In this document: piece after piece, positions 39,258 through 47,806 of the stretch | Numbering within the stretch: the stretch's first letter is position 1 | Layout of the letters: each line of letters starts with the position of its first letter | Origin: BQJD01 sp965652415 | GTDB lineage: Bacteria > Pseudomonadota > Gammaproteobacteria > Arenicellales > CAJQKF01 | Assembly: GCA_965652415.1 (NCBI GenBank) | Contig: CBFGVH010000003.1 | Location: forward strand, 5,395 to 69,394 | DNA: 64,000 bases | Reading direction: 5' to 3' | Made by a program: the position numbers and the translations under genes | Notes under the pieces: generated by a model | The model's input: the letters and a program-made list of their open reading frames with translations, nothing else | Database searches by the model: none | What the model was told of the DNA's origin: nothing

Positions 39258-40123
39258 AGGTACTCGTACTGGGCCTGGCCAAGAGCGGCACGACCGCGCT
39301 CGCCTACAAGATCCACGAGGCCCTCGGCGCGCACGCGGCGCTCAATTTCGAGCCCGGCAAGGGCGCCGGTGCCGAGGACCTCGAACTGCACCGGGAACTC
39401 ACCGCGGCTGCCGGCCCGCTCGTCACCAAGAACCTCGTGTTTCCGACCACGGAAACACGCTGGGACGCCATCTTCGACAACGCCGCCCGCTACGACCGCG
39501 CCGTGTGGATCGCGCGCGACCCGCGCGACATCATCATCAGCAACTTCTTCTATCACTGGTTCGGCGGTCACAAGGCCGAGCGGGCGAAGTTCGAGGAGGC
39601 GCTGGCGCGCACCCGGCGCAAGGAAGACGATCCGGGCACGGTGCCGTTCATCGACCTCGTCGCCGGCACCATGACCGAGAGCCGCGCCCAGCTCGCCGCG
39701 TGGCAGTCGAGCTGGTACGACATCCTCGCCGGCGCCGCCGAGGGCATCGCCTCGCGCATGATCGTGTTCCGTTACGAGGACTTCGTCGACTCTCGCTTCG
39801 ACGACCTCAATGCCGCGCTCGGCCTCGCGCTGGCGGGCGAGACCCGCGTTCCCGAGGAGCATCAGCGAGTAGCGCGCACGCGCGGCTACGGCAACTGGCG
39901 CCGCTGGTTCACCGCCGAGGACGTCGAGTTCTTCCGCCCCATCCTCTCGCGTTATCTCGCCGTCATGGGCTACGACCCGGACGACTGGATCCTGGAGCCG
40001 GTCGACCGGCTGCCGTCGGCCGAGGGATCCGGGTACATGGAGAAGCTCTACACCAGGCGCGACAAGCCGGCGGCCGCTTCGCTCATGCGGCGGGTCGCGG
40101 CAAGAATCCGGTCACTGCGCTGA
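39254..40123 (+). CDS. PAPS-dependent sulfotransferase
   Basis: This 289-residue P-loop-like sulfotransferase has a 5'-phosphosulfate loop GLAKSGTTAL at 7-16 and a 3'-phosphate site RDPRDIIIS at 88-96. The C-terminal RGYGNWRRWFT resembles the acceptor-side GxxGxWK motif. It transfers sulfate from PAPS to an unknown acceptor, possibly a glycan or lipid. There is no signal peptide, so it is cytoplasmic. It overlaps the upstream phosphatase gene by four bases and ends 8 nt from the convergent nitrilase-family gene. Confidence 0.83.
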   Translation: MKVLVLGLAKSGTTALAYKIHEALGAHAALNFEPGKGAGAEDLELHRELTAAAGPLVTKNLVFPTTETRWDAIFDNAARYDRAVWIARDPRDIIISNFFYHWFGGHKAERAKFEEALARTRRKEDDPGTVPFIDLVAGTMTESRAQLAAWQSSWYDILAGAAEGIASRMIVFRYEDFVDSRFDDLNAALGLALAGETRVPEEHQRVARTRGYGNWRRWFTAEDVEFFRPILSRYLAVMGYDPDDWILEPVDRLPSAEGSGYMEKLYTRRDKPAAASLMRRVAARIRSLR

Positions 40124-40131
40124 GACACCGC

Positions 40132-40938
40132 TCAGAGCCGCCGGTGGGACAACGCCGGCAGCCGCTCGCGGACGCGATTCAGCCGGTCGAGGTCGATATC
40201 GGCGCAGCAGATCCCCTCGCCGCGCGGCAGGCAGCCGAGCACCTCGCCGAACGGGCCGACGATCATGCTGTGCCCGAACGTCCGGCGCGCGTTCTCGTGG
40301 GTGCCGGCCTGGGCCGGGGCGATCACGTAGCAAAGGTTCTCGATGGCGCGGGCGCGCAGCAGCACGTTCCAGTGCGCCTCGCCGGTGGGAACCGTGAATG
40401 CCGAGGGCATGCTGAGCAACTGCGCGCCCTCGCCTGCGAGCCGCCGGTACAGTTCCGGGAAGCGCATGTCGTAGCAGATCGACAGGCCGATGGTGCCGAG
40501 CGAGGTCGCGGCACTCACCACGCGCTCGCCGTGAGCGGTGTAATCCGACTCGCGGTACGACTCGGTGTCGGACACGTCGACGTCGAACAGGTGCATTTTC
40601 TCGTACACGGCCAGGGACCCGCCGCTTTCATCGTACAGCCGGCACGAACCGTACACCCGCGACTCGTCGGTGCTCGGCGCCGGGAACGAACCGCCGACCA
40701 GCACGATCCCGTGTCGCGCCGCCTGGCGCGAGAGGAAGGCGTCGATCTCGTCGGCGCGCTCGCGGGCGCAGTCGAGAAGGGCCGACGAACGCGCCGGCAT
40801 CAGGGCGAAGTTCTCGGGCAGCGCCACCAGGCGGGCGCCTTCGCCGGCGGCGTCGCCGATCAGTCGTTCGGCGCTGGCGAGGTTGGCGTCGACATCCGTG
40901 CCCGAGCACATCTGGATCACGGCGGCGCGGTAGCCCAT
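40132..40938 (-). CDS. Carbon-nitrogen hydrolase (nitrilase family, Nit1/deaminated-glutathione amidase-like)
   Basis: This 268-residue enzyme has the Glu-Lys-Cys triad at Glu42 (LPENF), Lys114 (YEKMHLFDVDV) and Cys155 (SICYDMRFPELYR). The KMHLFDVDV segment and the FTVPTGEAHW region are the Nit1/NIT2-like pattern, of which Nit1 repairs deaminated glutathione. This would fit the glutathione genes elsewhere in the window, but the substrate is not proven. In pseudomonads a gene of this family commonly follows the rng region. The gene starts 1 nt after the small exported-protein gene. Confidence 0.87.
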   Translation of the reverse strand: MGYRAAVIQMCSGTDVDANLASAERLIGDAAGEGARLVALPENFALMPARSSALLDCARERADEIDAFLSRQAARHGIVLVGGSFPAPSTDESRVYGSCRLYDESGGSLAVYEKMHLFDVDVSDTESYRESDYTAHGERVVSAATSLGTIGLSICYDMRFPELYRRLAGEGAQLLSMPSAFTVPTGEAHWNVLLRARAIENLCYVIAPAQAGTHENARRTFGHSMIVGPFGEVLGCLPRGEGICCADIDLDRLNRVRERLPALSHRRL

Positions 40939-40939
40939 G

Positions 40940-41296
40940 TCAACCCCCGTCGGTGAGACTGACGTGGAGGATGTCGAGGCCACCCGAGCCCGGAACGAGT
41001 TCCATGTAACGCGACGGCACGCCGTAGGTCACAAGGTAGTCGCGGAACTCGACGCCCCAGCGGCTGCCGGCGTCGCCGCCGGGATGGCGGATGGTGAGCA
41101 CGGTCTCCTCGCGCTCCTCGAAGCGCCCGAGCAGTTCGGCGACGACGTCGAGTTCCAGCACGCGCCCCCCGGCGGCGTGGCTTCGCCACTCGTCGAGACC
41201 GACGGTCGCTTCCCACGCTGCCGCCGAGGCGATAGGGGCTGCCACCAGCACGGCAGCAACCAGCGCCGCCCGCGCCGATCTACACCAGTACCACAT
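40940..41296 (-). CDS. Small exported protein of unknown function between rng and the amidase
   Basis: This 118-residue protein has a signal peptide (residues 8-26, VAAPIASA). The mature part, about 92 residues, has the pattern VLELDVVAELLGRFEER, IRHPGGDAG, FRDYLVTYGVPSRYMELV. This vaguely recalls the beta-alpha-beta repeats of OmpA C-terminal domains, but the peptidoglycan-binding residues are not evident. The ATG at 41296 overlaps the rng stop by 17 nt, so it is translationally linked to RNase G. The position is where yhdP lies in E. coli and Pseudomonas. I do not recognise a named family. Confidence 0.75.
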   Translation of the reverse strand: MWYWCRSARAALVAAVLVAAPIASAAAWEATVGLDEWRSHAAGGRVLELDVVAELLGRFEEREETVLTIRHPGGDAGSRWGVEFRDYLVTYGVPSRYMELVPGSGGLDILHVSLTDGG

Positions 41297-42767
41297 CGAA
41301 CACCTCCTGCGTATAGGCCGGCTCGACCTGGAGCTGGATCGGGCGCCGGATGAACTCCTGCAGGTCGGCAAGGCCGGTGGACTCCTCGTCCAGCAGCACG
41401 TCGATGACCACCTGCGCCGCCAGCACCATGAAACCCGTGGCCTCGAACTGGCGCGCCTCGCGCAGGATCTCGCGGAAGATCTCGTAGCACACGGTCTGCG
41501 GCGTCTTCTGCACGCCGCGGCCGGCGCACGCCGGGCACGGCTGGGTCAGGGTCCGCTCGAGACTTTCGCGGGTGCGCTTGCGGGTGATCTCCACCAGCCC
41601 CAGCACCGACATGTCGGCGATATGGGCGCGGGCGCCGTCGCGGGCAAGCGCCTTCTCAAGCGCGCGCATCACCTGGCGGCGGTGTTCCTCCTGCTCCATG
41701 TCGATGAAGTCGACGATGATGATGCCGCCGATATTGCGCAACCTCAACTGGCGGGCGATGGTCTGCGCGGCCTCGAGGTTGGTCTTGAACAGCGTCTCCT
41801 CGAGGTTGCGCCGGCCGACAAAGGCGCCGGTGTTGACGTCGATGGTGGTCATCGCCTCGGTCTGGTCGATGACGAGATAACCACCGGACTTGAGCTGCAC
41901 CACGCGGTCCAGCGCGCGCTGGATCTCGTCCTCCACCGAGTACAGGTCGAAGATGGGCCGCTCGCCCGGGTAGTACTCCATCTTCTCGAGCACCTCCGGC
42001 ACCAGTTCGCGGGCAAGATCGCGGGCCTTCTGGTAGGTCTCCCGGGAGTCGATGCGGATCTTCTCGATCTGGTCGGTGACCAGGTCGCGCAGGGCGCGCA
42101 TGGCAAGCGGCAGGTCCTCGTGGACGAGGCCGGTGCCGACGTCGTCCATGTTCTTGCGCGCCCGCTCCCAGACCCGCTTCAGGAACTGCATGTCCTGGAG
42201 CATGTCGTCCTTGTCGGCCGACTCGCCGGCCGTGCGCACGATGAAGCCGCCGGCGATGGCGAGCTGCTCGCGGCTGTCGCGCACCGCCTGCTTGAGGCGC
42301 TCGCGCTCGTCGGGGTCGACGATGCGCTGCGACACGCCCACGTGGTCGGTGCCGGGCAGGTAGACGAGATTGCGTGACGGGATGGCGATCTGCGTGGTCA
42401 GCCGCGCCCCCTTGCTGCCGATCGGATCCTTGACCACTTGTACCACGACCGACTGGCCCTCGCGCACCAGGGCGGCGATGGGCTGCTTGTCGCCGTTCTC
42501 GTCGGGCAGGTCGCAGGAGCGCACCTGGCCGTTGCCGGTGTCGATCACGATGTCGTCGGCGTGCAGGAACCCGGTACGCTCCAGGCCGATCTCGACGAAC
42601 GCCGCCTGCATGCCCGGCAGCACGCGCACCACCTTGCCGCGGTAGATGTTGCCGACGATTCCCTTGCCGTGGCTGCGCTCGACGTGCACCTCCTGCAGCA
42701 CGCCGTTCTCGACCACGGCGACGCGAGTCTCCTGGGGAGTGATGTTGATCAGCAGTTCTTCGCTCAC
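41280..42767 (-). CDS. rng: Ribonuclease G
   Basis: This 495-residue endoribonuclease matures the 5' end of 16S rRNA and turns over mRNAs. The S1 domain is near residues 35-125. The catalytic aspartates are in TIDVNTG and IIVDFIDME. The zinc-link-like CPACAGRG motif is near residue 410. The length distinguishes it from RNase E, which has a long C-terminal scaffold. The maf stop overlaps its start by four bases. Confidence 0.95.
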   Translation of the reverse strand: MSEELLINITPQETRVAVVENGVLQEVHVERSHGKGIVGNIYRGKVVRVLPGMQAAFVEIGLERTGFLHADDIVIDTGNGQVRSCDLPDENGDKQPIAALVREGQSVVVQVVKDPIGSKGARLTTQIAIPSRNLVYLPGTDHVGVSQRIVDPDERERLKQAVRDSREQLAIAGGFIVRTAGESADKDDMLQDMQFLKRVWERARKNMDDVGTGLVHEDLPLAMRALRDLVTDQIEKIRIDSRETYQKARDLARELVPEVLEKMEYYPGERPIFDLYSVEDEIQRALDRVVQLKSGGYLVIDQTEAMTTIDVNTGAFVGRRNLEETLFKTNLEAAQTIARQLRLRNIGGIIIVDFIDMEQEEHRRQVMRALEKALARDGARAHIADMSVLGLVEITRKRTRESLERTLTQPCPACAGRGVQKTPQTVCYEIFREILREARQFEATGFMVLAAQVVIDVLLDEESTGLADLQEFIRRPIQLQVEPAYTQEVFDVVLV

Positions 42768-43345
42768 AAGTCGATCCCGGCGCGCGAGAGGAGCATCGCG
42801 GTTTCATAAAGGGGCAGGCCGACCACGTTGCTGTAGCTGCCTTCGATGCGGCGGATGAACACGGCGGCGCGGCCCTGGATGCCGTAGCCGCCAGCCTTGT
42901 CGAGGGATTCACCGCTTTCGCAGTAGCGTTCGATCTCGCGCGAGGTCAGCGCGCGGAACCAGACCTCGGTCTCGCCGAGGGCCTCGAAGCGGCGCGCGCC
43001 CTGTCGTACGACCACCGCAGTATAAACCCAATGCGAGCGGTTCGATAACCGGCCCAGCATGCGCATCGCGTCGGCATGATCCGACGGCTTGCCGAGTGCC
43101 TCGCCGTCGAGCACCACCTCGGTGTCGGCGGCGAGCACCGGCAGCGCCGGGCCGCCGCCGGCCGCGGCCTTGGCACGGGCGATCGCCAGCACCCGCTCGC
43201 GGGCCGTGTCACCACCGATCGCGGTCTCGTCGACGGGATGGGGCTCGCACCTGAACGGCACCCCGATCTGGCGCAAGAGCTCGGCGCGCCTGGGCGATGC
43301 CGAGGCGAGTACGACGACCGGCTCAGCGATGGTACGGCAGGCCAT
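42764..43345 (-). CDS. maf: Maf-family nucleoside triphosphate pyrophosphatase
   Basis: This 193-residue house-cleaning enzyme has the N-terminal LASASPRRAELL motif, the DTEVVLDGEALGKP block and the C-terminal GSYSNVVGLP loop. By position before rng it is the dTTP/UTP-type Maf (YhdE). The ATG lies 23 nt inside rlmH; no later start retains the SASPRR motif, so this long overlap is real. Confidence 0.93.
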   Translation of the reverse strand: MACRTIAEPVVVLASASPRRAELLRQIGVPFRCEPHPVDETAIGGDTARERVLAIARAKAAAGGGPALPVLAADTEVVLDGEALGKPSDHADAMRMLGRLSNRSHWVYTAVVVRQGARRFEALGETEVWFRALTSREIERYCESGESLDKAGGYGIQGRAAVFIRRIEGSYSNVVGLPLYETAMLLSRAGIDL

Positions 43346-43790
43346 GGTTGATGCTGAATGCGCGATAGATCTGCTCGGCGAGAATCACCCGCACCAGCGG
43401 ATGGGCGAAGGTCAGGTCGGACAGCGAAAGCCTGAGCGGGCAACGAGCCAGGCACGACGGCGACAGGCCCTCCGGACCGCCCACCAGGAAGGCGACGTCC
43501 TGTGCATCGTCGACCCAGCGTGCCAGCATGCTGGCCAGCGACTCGGTGTCGACCCGCTTGCCGGCGCGGTCGAGGGCGACAGGCAGCGCACCGGGTGGCA
43601 CCCGCTCGAGCAGCGCCTCGCCCTCGGCCTCGACGATCCTGGCCAGATCGGCGTTCTTGCCGCGCCGCCCGGCGGCCACCTCCACCAATTGCAGCGAGAG
43701 CGGCGGCGCGAGGCGGCGGCGGTACTCCTCGAAGCCCTCGCCGACCCAGCCGGGCATGCGCTGTCCCACCGCCACGACATGGATCTTCAC
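43323..43790 (-). CDS. rlmH: 23S rRNA (pseudouridine1915-N3)-methyltransferase
   Basis: This 155-residue SPOUT methyltransferase has the knot segment FLVGGPEGLS and the C-terminal LSDLTFAHPLVRVILAEQIYRAFSI. It methylates pseudouridine 1915 of 23S rRNA in assembled ribosomes. It follows rsfS with a 12-nt gap, the usual order, but mrdA/rodA, which follow in many relatives, are replaced by maf. Confidence 0.96.
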   Translation of the reverse strand: MKIHVVAVGQRMPGWVGEGFEEYRRRLAPPLSLQLVEVAAGRRGKNADLARIVEAEGEALLERVPPGALPVALDRAGKRVDTESLASMLARWVDDAQDVAFLVGGPEGLSPSCLARCPLRLSLSDLTFAHPLVRVILAEQIYRAFSINHGLPYHR

Positions 43791-43802
43791 CTGGACCCGG
43801 GC

Positions 43803-44192
43803 TTAATCGGAAGCCTCGCGGGCGCGGCGCAGCATGGCCTCGTTGAACCCGGACTGCCACAGGCCCTCGAGGTCGTAGTGGTCGCGCACGGACTTCTGCA
43901 TGACGTGGCAGACCACGTCGCCGAAGTCGAGCAGGATCCACTCGCCGCCGTCTTCGCCCTCGACGCCGCGGACCCTGGTGCCGCGCTCGCGCATCCCCTC
44001 GACGGTGTTGGCGGCCAGCGCCTTTACGTGCCGGTTCGACGTGCCGGTGGCGACCACCATGAAATCGGTCATGGTGGTCAGCTTGCTCACGTCCATGCGA
44101 ACGATGTCGAGCGCCTTGCCGTCCTCGAGTTGTTCGACGATGGCGTCGCAGAGCCTGGCGGAATCGGCGATGGTTGGCGTCGTCTTACTCAT
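43803..44192 (-). CDS. rsfS: Ribosomal silencing factor
   Basis: This 129-residue RsfS/Iojap protein binds uL14 and blocks subunit joining in starvation. The core VRMDVSKLTTMTDFMVVATG and WILLDFGDVVCHVM are diagnostic. The ATG at 44192 overlaps the last eight bases of nadD (ATGAGTAA). Order nadD-rsfS-rlmH is conserved in gammaproteobacteria. Confidence 0.95.
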   Translation of the reverse strand: MSKTTPTIADSARLCDAIVEQLEDGKALDIVRMDVSKLTTMTDFMVVATGTSNRHVKALAANTVEGMRERGTRVRGVEGEDGGEWILLDFGDVVCHVMQKSVRDHYDLEGLWQSGFNEAMLRRAREASD

Positions 44193-44820
44193 ATAGATGA
44201 TGCTCGCGGATGTAGGAAAGGACGGGCGGCGGCAGCATGTCTTCCACGCGCCCGTGGCCGGCAAGGGCCCGACGAAGCGCCGTCGCGGAAATATCGCAGG
44301 GAGGCATGCCCACCGCGATGACGCGGCCGGGCGGCGCCAGCGCATCGACCGCCGTCGCCGGCGTCTCGCCGGCAAGCCAGTCGGGCAGCCGGCCGGGATC
44401 GTCGAAGCCGGGACGGTTGACCACGGCGATGTCGGCCAGGGCACGCAGATCCTCGAAACGGTGCCATTTCGGCAGGCTGTCGAAGGCGTCGCGGCCGACG
44501 ATGAGCACCAGCCGACTGCCGGGCCACTCCGCGTGGATCGACTCCAGGGTCAGCACGGTGTAGGAGGTGCCGGCGCGCTCGAGTTCGCGGCCGTCGATCA
44601 CCACCTTCGGCCTTCCCTCGAGGGCCAGCTCGACCATCCGCAGGCGGTGCTCCGGCGCCGCCGACGGCTGCGCCTTCAGCGGCGGCACGGCGGCCGGTAC
44701 CACGTGGATCACGTCGATCGACAACCGCGCCAGCACCGCGTCGACGAGCGCCAGGTGACCGTTGTGAACGGGATCGAAGGTGCCCCCGAAAACCCCGATG
44801 ATGCGACCGCCGCCGGTGAT
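44185..44820 (-). CDS. nadD: Nicotinate-nucleotide adenylyltransferase with probable ATC start
   Basis: This enzyme makes nicotinic acid adenine dinucleotide in NAD synthesis. The essential nucleotide-binding motif GGTFDPVHNGH is at 44757-44789, but the first ATG/GTG/TTG in frame (GTG at 44736) lies downstream of it. Between the in-frame proA stop (44845-44847) and the motif, the only plausible starts are ATC codons at 44820, 44802 and 44799. The first has GAGG 7 nt upstream and gives 211 residues, like E. coli NadD (213). The C-terminal ISATALRR is the SxTxxR motif. Start choice is inference; the gene itself is certain. Confidence 0.85.
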   Translation of the reverse strand: MTGGGRIIGVFGGTFDPVHNGHLALVDAVLARLSIDVIHVVPAAVPPLKAQPSAAPEHRLRMVELALEGRPKVVIDGRELERAGTSYTVLTLESIHAEWPGSRLVLIVGRDAFDSLPKWHRFEDLRALADIAVVNRPGFDDPGRLPDWLAGETPATAVDALAPPGRVIAVGMPPCDISATALRRALAGHGRVEDMLPPPVLSYIREHHLYE

Positions 44821-44844
44821 GACCGAACCTCGTGTCTCGCGGGT

Positions 44845-46125
44845 TCAGGGACGAATGGTGCCGTCGCCGAACACCACGTACTTTTGCGTGGTGAGGCCCT
44901 CGAGACCGACCGGGCCGCGCACGTGCAGCTTGTTGGTGCTGATACCGATCTCGGCGCCGAGGCCGTATTCGAAGCCGTCGGCGAACTGGGTCGAGGCGTT
45001 GACCATGACCGAGCTCGAGTCCACCTCGGCGAGGAAGCGATCGGCGCGGCTGACGTTCTCGGTGACGATGGCGTCGGTGTGGCCCGAACCGTAGGTGGCG
45101 ATGTGCTCAATGGCGGCGTCGAGCCCGTCGACCACCCGGATCGACAGTATGGGCGCGAGGTACTCCGTAACCCAGTCCTCGTCGGTTGCCGCGTTCATGC
45201 CGGGTGAAAGTTCCCGGGTGCGCTCGCAGCCGCGCAACTCGACACCGGCGTCCGTGTAGCGCCGCACCAGCTCGGGCAGGACCGCGGGGGCCATGGCTTC
45301 GGCGATGAGCAGGGTCTCCATGGCCCCGCAGATGCCGTAGCGACGGGTCTTGGCGTTGACCGCGACGCGAACGGCCTTGTCGACGTCGGCGTCGTCGTCG
45401 ATGTAGACGTGGCAGATGCCGTCGAGGTGCTTGATCACGGGCACGGTGGCGTCGCGGCTGATGCGCTCGATCAAGCCCTTGCCGCCGCGCGGCACGATGA
45501 CGTCGACGAACTCGTCCATGGTCACCAGCGCGCCGACCGCGGCGCGGTCGGTGGTGTCGATGACCTGCACGGCCTCGGCCGGCAGCGATGCCGCGGCCAG
45601 CCCTTCGGCGATGCAGGCGGCGATGGCAAGGTTCGAGTTGATGGCCTCGGAGCCGCCGCGCAGGATCACCGCGTTGCCGGATTTCAGGCACAGCCCTGCA
45701 GCGTCGGCGGTGACGTTGGGCCGCGACTCGTAGATGATGGCGATGACGCCGATGGGCACCCGCATGCGGCCGACCCGGATGCCCGAGGGGCGGCGGCGCA
45801 GGTCGGTGATCTCGCCGACCGGGTCGGGCAGCGCGGCGATCTGGCGCAGTCCCTCGGCCATGGCGGCAATGCGCGACGGCGTCAGTTCCAGGCGATCCAT
45901 CAGCGCCGGCGACAGCGATTTCTGGCGCCCGCCCTCGAGGTCGAGTCGGTTGGCGCGCTGGATCGACTCGACCCGGGCCTCGATGGCGTTGGCGGTCGCC
46001 TCGAGGGCGCGATTGCGGCTCGCGGTGTCGCTGGCCGCGAGCGCGCGCGATGCCCGCCGCGCCTGCCGGCCAATCTCGGCCACGCGAGCGGCGACGTCGC
46101 CGGTCGTTGCGGTGGTAGCGGTCAT
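44845..46125 (-). CDS. proA: Gamma-glutamyl phosphate reductase
   Basis: This 426-residue NADPH-dependent enzyme reduces gamma-glutamyl phosphate to glutamate semialdehyde in proline synthesis. The motif RRYGICGAMETLLIAE holds the catalytic Cys, and IGVIAIIYESRPNVT and VPRGGKGLI are family blocks. It is inserted between holA and nadD, an arrangement I recall from pseudomonads too. proB is not in the window. Its stop is in frame with nadD. Confidence 0.96.
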   Translation of the reverse strand: MTATTATTGDVAARVAEIGRQARRASRALAASDTASRNRALEATANAIEARVESIQRANRLDLEGGRQKSLSPALMDRLELTPSRIAAMAEGLRQIAALPDPVGEITDLRRRPSGIRVGRMRVPIGVIAIIYESRPNVTADAAGLCLKSGNAVILRGGSEAINSNLAIAACIAEGLAAASLPAEAVQVIDTTDRAAVGALVTMDEFVDVIVPRGGKGLIERISRDATVPVIKHLDGICHVYIDDDADVDKAVRVAVNAKTRRYGICGAMETLLIAEAMAPAVLPELVRRYTDAGVELRGCERTRELSPGMNAATDEDWVTEYLAPILSIRVVDGLDAAIEHIATYGSGHTDAIVTENVSRADRFLAEVDSSSVMVNASTQFADGFEYGLGAEIGISTNKLHVRGPVGLEGLTTQKYVVFGDGTIRP

Positions 46126-46144
46126 CAGGCTGGATAGGACGGTT

Positions 46145-47179
46145 TCACTGGACGGATTTTATACCACACAGCGCCAGCGCCACCCGCTCGATTTCGACCC
46201 ATGGATCGTCGGGCCCGTCGGCATGGCGTTCCTGGCCCTTCACTCGCCGGTCGAGGTACGCCACCCGCCGGTGCACGGCGCCGAGACGGGACAATCCGAG
46301 CCGCTTCAGGGCGGACATCACAATCGGCACCCGGCTCGACCAGATGCGCTGCGAATTCATCACCTCGGCGCGCGGCCGGCCGGCCTTGAGCGCGGCGCCG
46401 ACCAGGCCGAGGGTGCGGACCTCGCGGGCCAGCGCCCACACCAGCACCACCGGCTCGGCGCCGCCGGCGCGCAGGCTGCGCAGGATGCGCACCGCCCGGG
46501 CGCCCTGCCCGGCCACACAGGCGTCCACCAGGGCGAACACGGTGAAGCGGGCGTGATCGGCCATCACCTCCTCGAGCCGCTTCTCGTCCAGGGTGCCGCC
46601 GGGGGGAACCATCAGCGCCAACTTGCGGACTTCCTGGTCGGCCGCGAGCAGGTTGCCCTCGACGAAGTAGGCGAGCCGCGCCGCCGCATCGTCGGTACAG
46701 GCCACATCGAGATCGGCGAATCGCTGCCTGATCCAGCGCGGCAGCGCCGCGGCGCTCACGGTGCCGGTATCCACCACCACCGCGTCGCGGACGAGCGCCT
46801 TGTACCAACTCTTGCCGAGGCTCTTCTTGTCGAGTCTGCCGCACAGGACGACCAGCGCGGTATCGTCGCCGGGCGACGCAAGGAAGTCGTTGATGAACTC
46901 CTCGCCCTTCTCCCCCGGACTGTCACCGGCCAGGCGCAGTTCGATGGTGCGGCGCTCGGGGAACAGGGACAGCGAGCGCGACGAGCGGGTGAGCGCGGAG
47001 AAGTCGAACCCGGCCTCGGCGGTATAGCGGCTGACGTCGCCGTAGCCGCGCGCCGCGAGATGGGCCCGAATCGCCCCGCGGGCCTCGTCGACCAGCAGGG
47101 TCTCGGCACCGTGAACGAAGAAGCAGCGCGTGGTCGTGCCGTCCAGTGCCGATTTCAGCCGGGCGGCGGGTACCTCCAT
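46145..47179 (-). CDS. holA: DNA polymerase III delta subunit
   Basis: This 344-residue clamp-loader subunit opens the beta sliding clamp. The N-terminal FFVHGAETLLVDEA and central YFVEGNLLAADQEVRKL are the HolA signature. It lies 40 nt after lptE and 19 nt before proA on the same strand, the conserved leuS-lptE-holA order. Confidence 0.93.
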   Translation of the reverse strand: MEVPAARLKSALDGTTTRCFFVHGAETLLVDEARGAIRAHLAARGYGDVSRYTAEAGFDFSALTRSSRSLSLFPERRTIELRLAGDSPGEKGEEFINDFLASPGDDTALVVLCGRLDKKSLGKSWYKALVRDAVVVDTGTVSAAALPRWIRQRFADLDVACTDDAAARLAYFVEGNLLAADQEVRKLALMVPPGGTLDEKRLEEVMADHARFTVFALVDACVAGQGARAVRILRSLRAGGAEPVVLVWALAREVRTLGLVGAALKAGRPRAEVMNSQRIWSSRVPIVMSALKRLGLSRLGAVHRRVAYLDRRVKGQERHADGPDDPWVEIERVALALCGIKSVQ

Positions 47180-47219
47180 GAAATCTGAATCGCGGGGGCC
47201 GCAGCCGGGGCGGCCCGGG

Positions 47220-47702
47220 CTAGCGGATGGAACTCAGCTGGCGCATCATGCGCTGAACGATCTGCGAGCGCATCTCCTCGATCAGGAACTCCTCCTCGCT
47301 TTCCTTCTGCAGCACCTGGGTGGAGTCGAAATCGAACGGGCGCTTGAGCGTGATGACCGGACTGCGGTAGATCTGCTGCCCCTCGGGGGTCACCACCGCG
47401 AAGCGCGCGTCGTAACGCAGCTCGTAACCGGTGGCAAGGCCCCGGGCGTCGAGCGTTCGCACCTCGCGCTCGTAGCGAGAATCGAGCAGGATCGCCGAAG
47501 TACCCGCGTCAGCCGATTGGACGATCTGCGCACCGCTGAATTCCAGCGAATCCTTAAGCTCCGACACGAGGTCCGGGTCGCGACCCTCGACGTACACGCT
47601 CTCCAGCACCGGCGCCAGCTCGACCTTGCCGCGCAGCTTGAACCCGCAGCCCTGAAGCAGCAGCGCCACGCTCACGAGAATCAACAAGGCCGGTTTTCGC
47701 AT
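47220..47702 (-). CDS. lptE: LPS-assembly lipoprotein LptE
   Basis: This 160-residue outer-membrane lipoprotein plugs the LptD barrel that inserts LPS. The lipobox LLQGC puts the lipidated Cys at 19, followed by GFKLRG as in other LptE. A predicted own promoter and the REP cluster separate it from leuS, so it may not depend only on the leuS transcript. Confidence 0.93.
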   Translation of the reverse strand: MRKPALLILVSVALLLQGCGFKLRGKVELAPVLESVYVEGRDPDLVSELKDSLEFSGAQIVQSADAGTSAILLDSRYEREVRTLDARGLATGYELRYDARFAVVTPEGQQIYRSPVITLKRPFDFDSTQVLQKESEEEFLIEEMRSQIVQRMMRQLSSIR

Positions 47703-47734
47703 GGAGTCACCTGATGGGTCCGTCGAAAGTGTGT

Positions 47735-47770
47735 CCCGGCCATAGCCGGGCGCGTTGCTTTCGCATTATA
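47735..47770 (-). promoter_or_regulatory. Candidate lptE promoter with leader hairpin
   Basis: On the minus strand a perfect TATAAT lies at 47765-47770, 62 nt upstream of the lptE ATG. The hexamer 17 nt upstream (TACGCC) is a poor -35. Just downstream is a perfect 6-bp stem-loop (CCCGGC/GCCGGG, loop of four) at 47735-47750 in the leader. Confidence 0.45.
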
Positions 47771-47806
47771 CGGAATTCTGCCCGCCGGGCGTACGACGCC
47801 AGTAAA

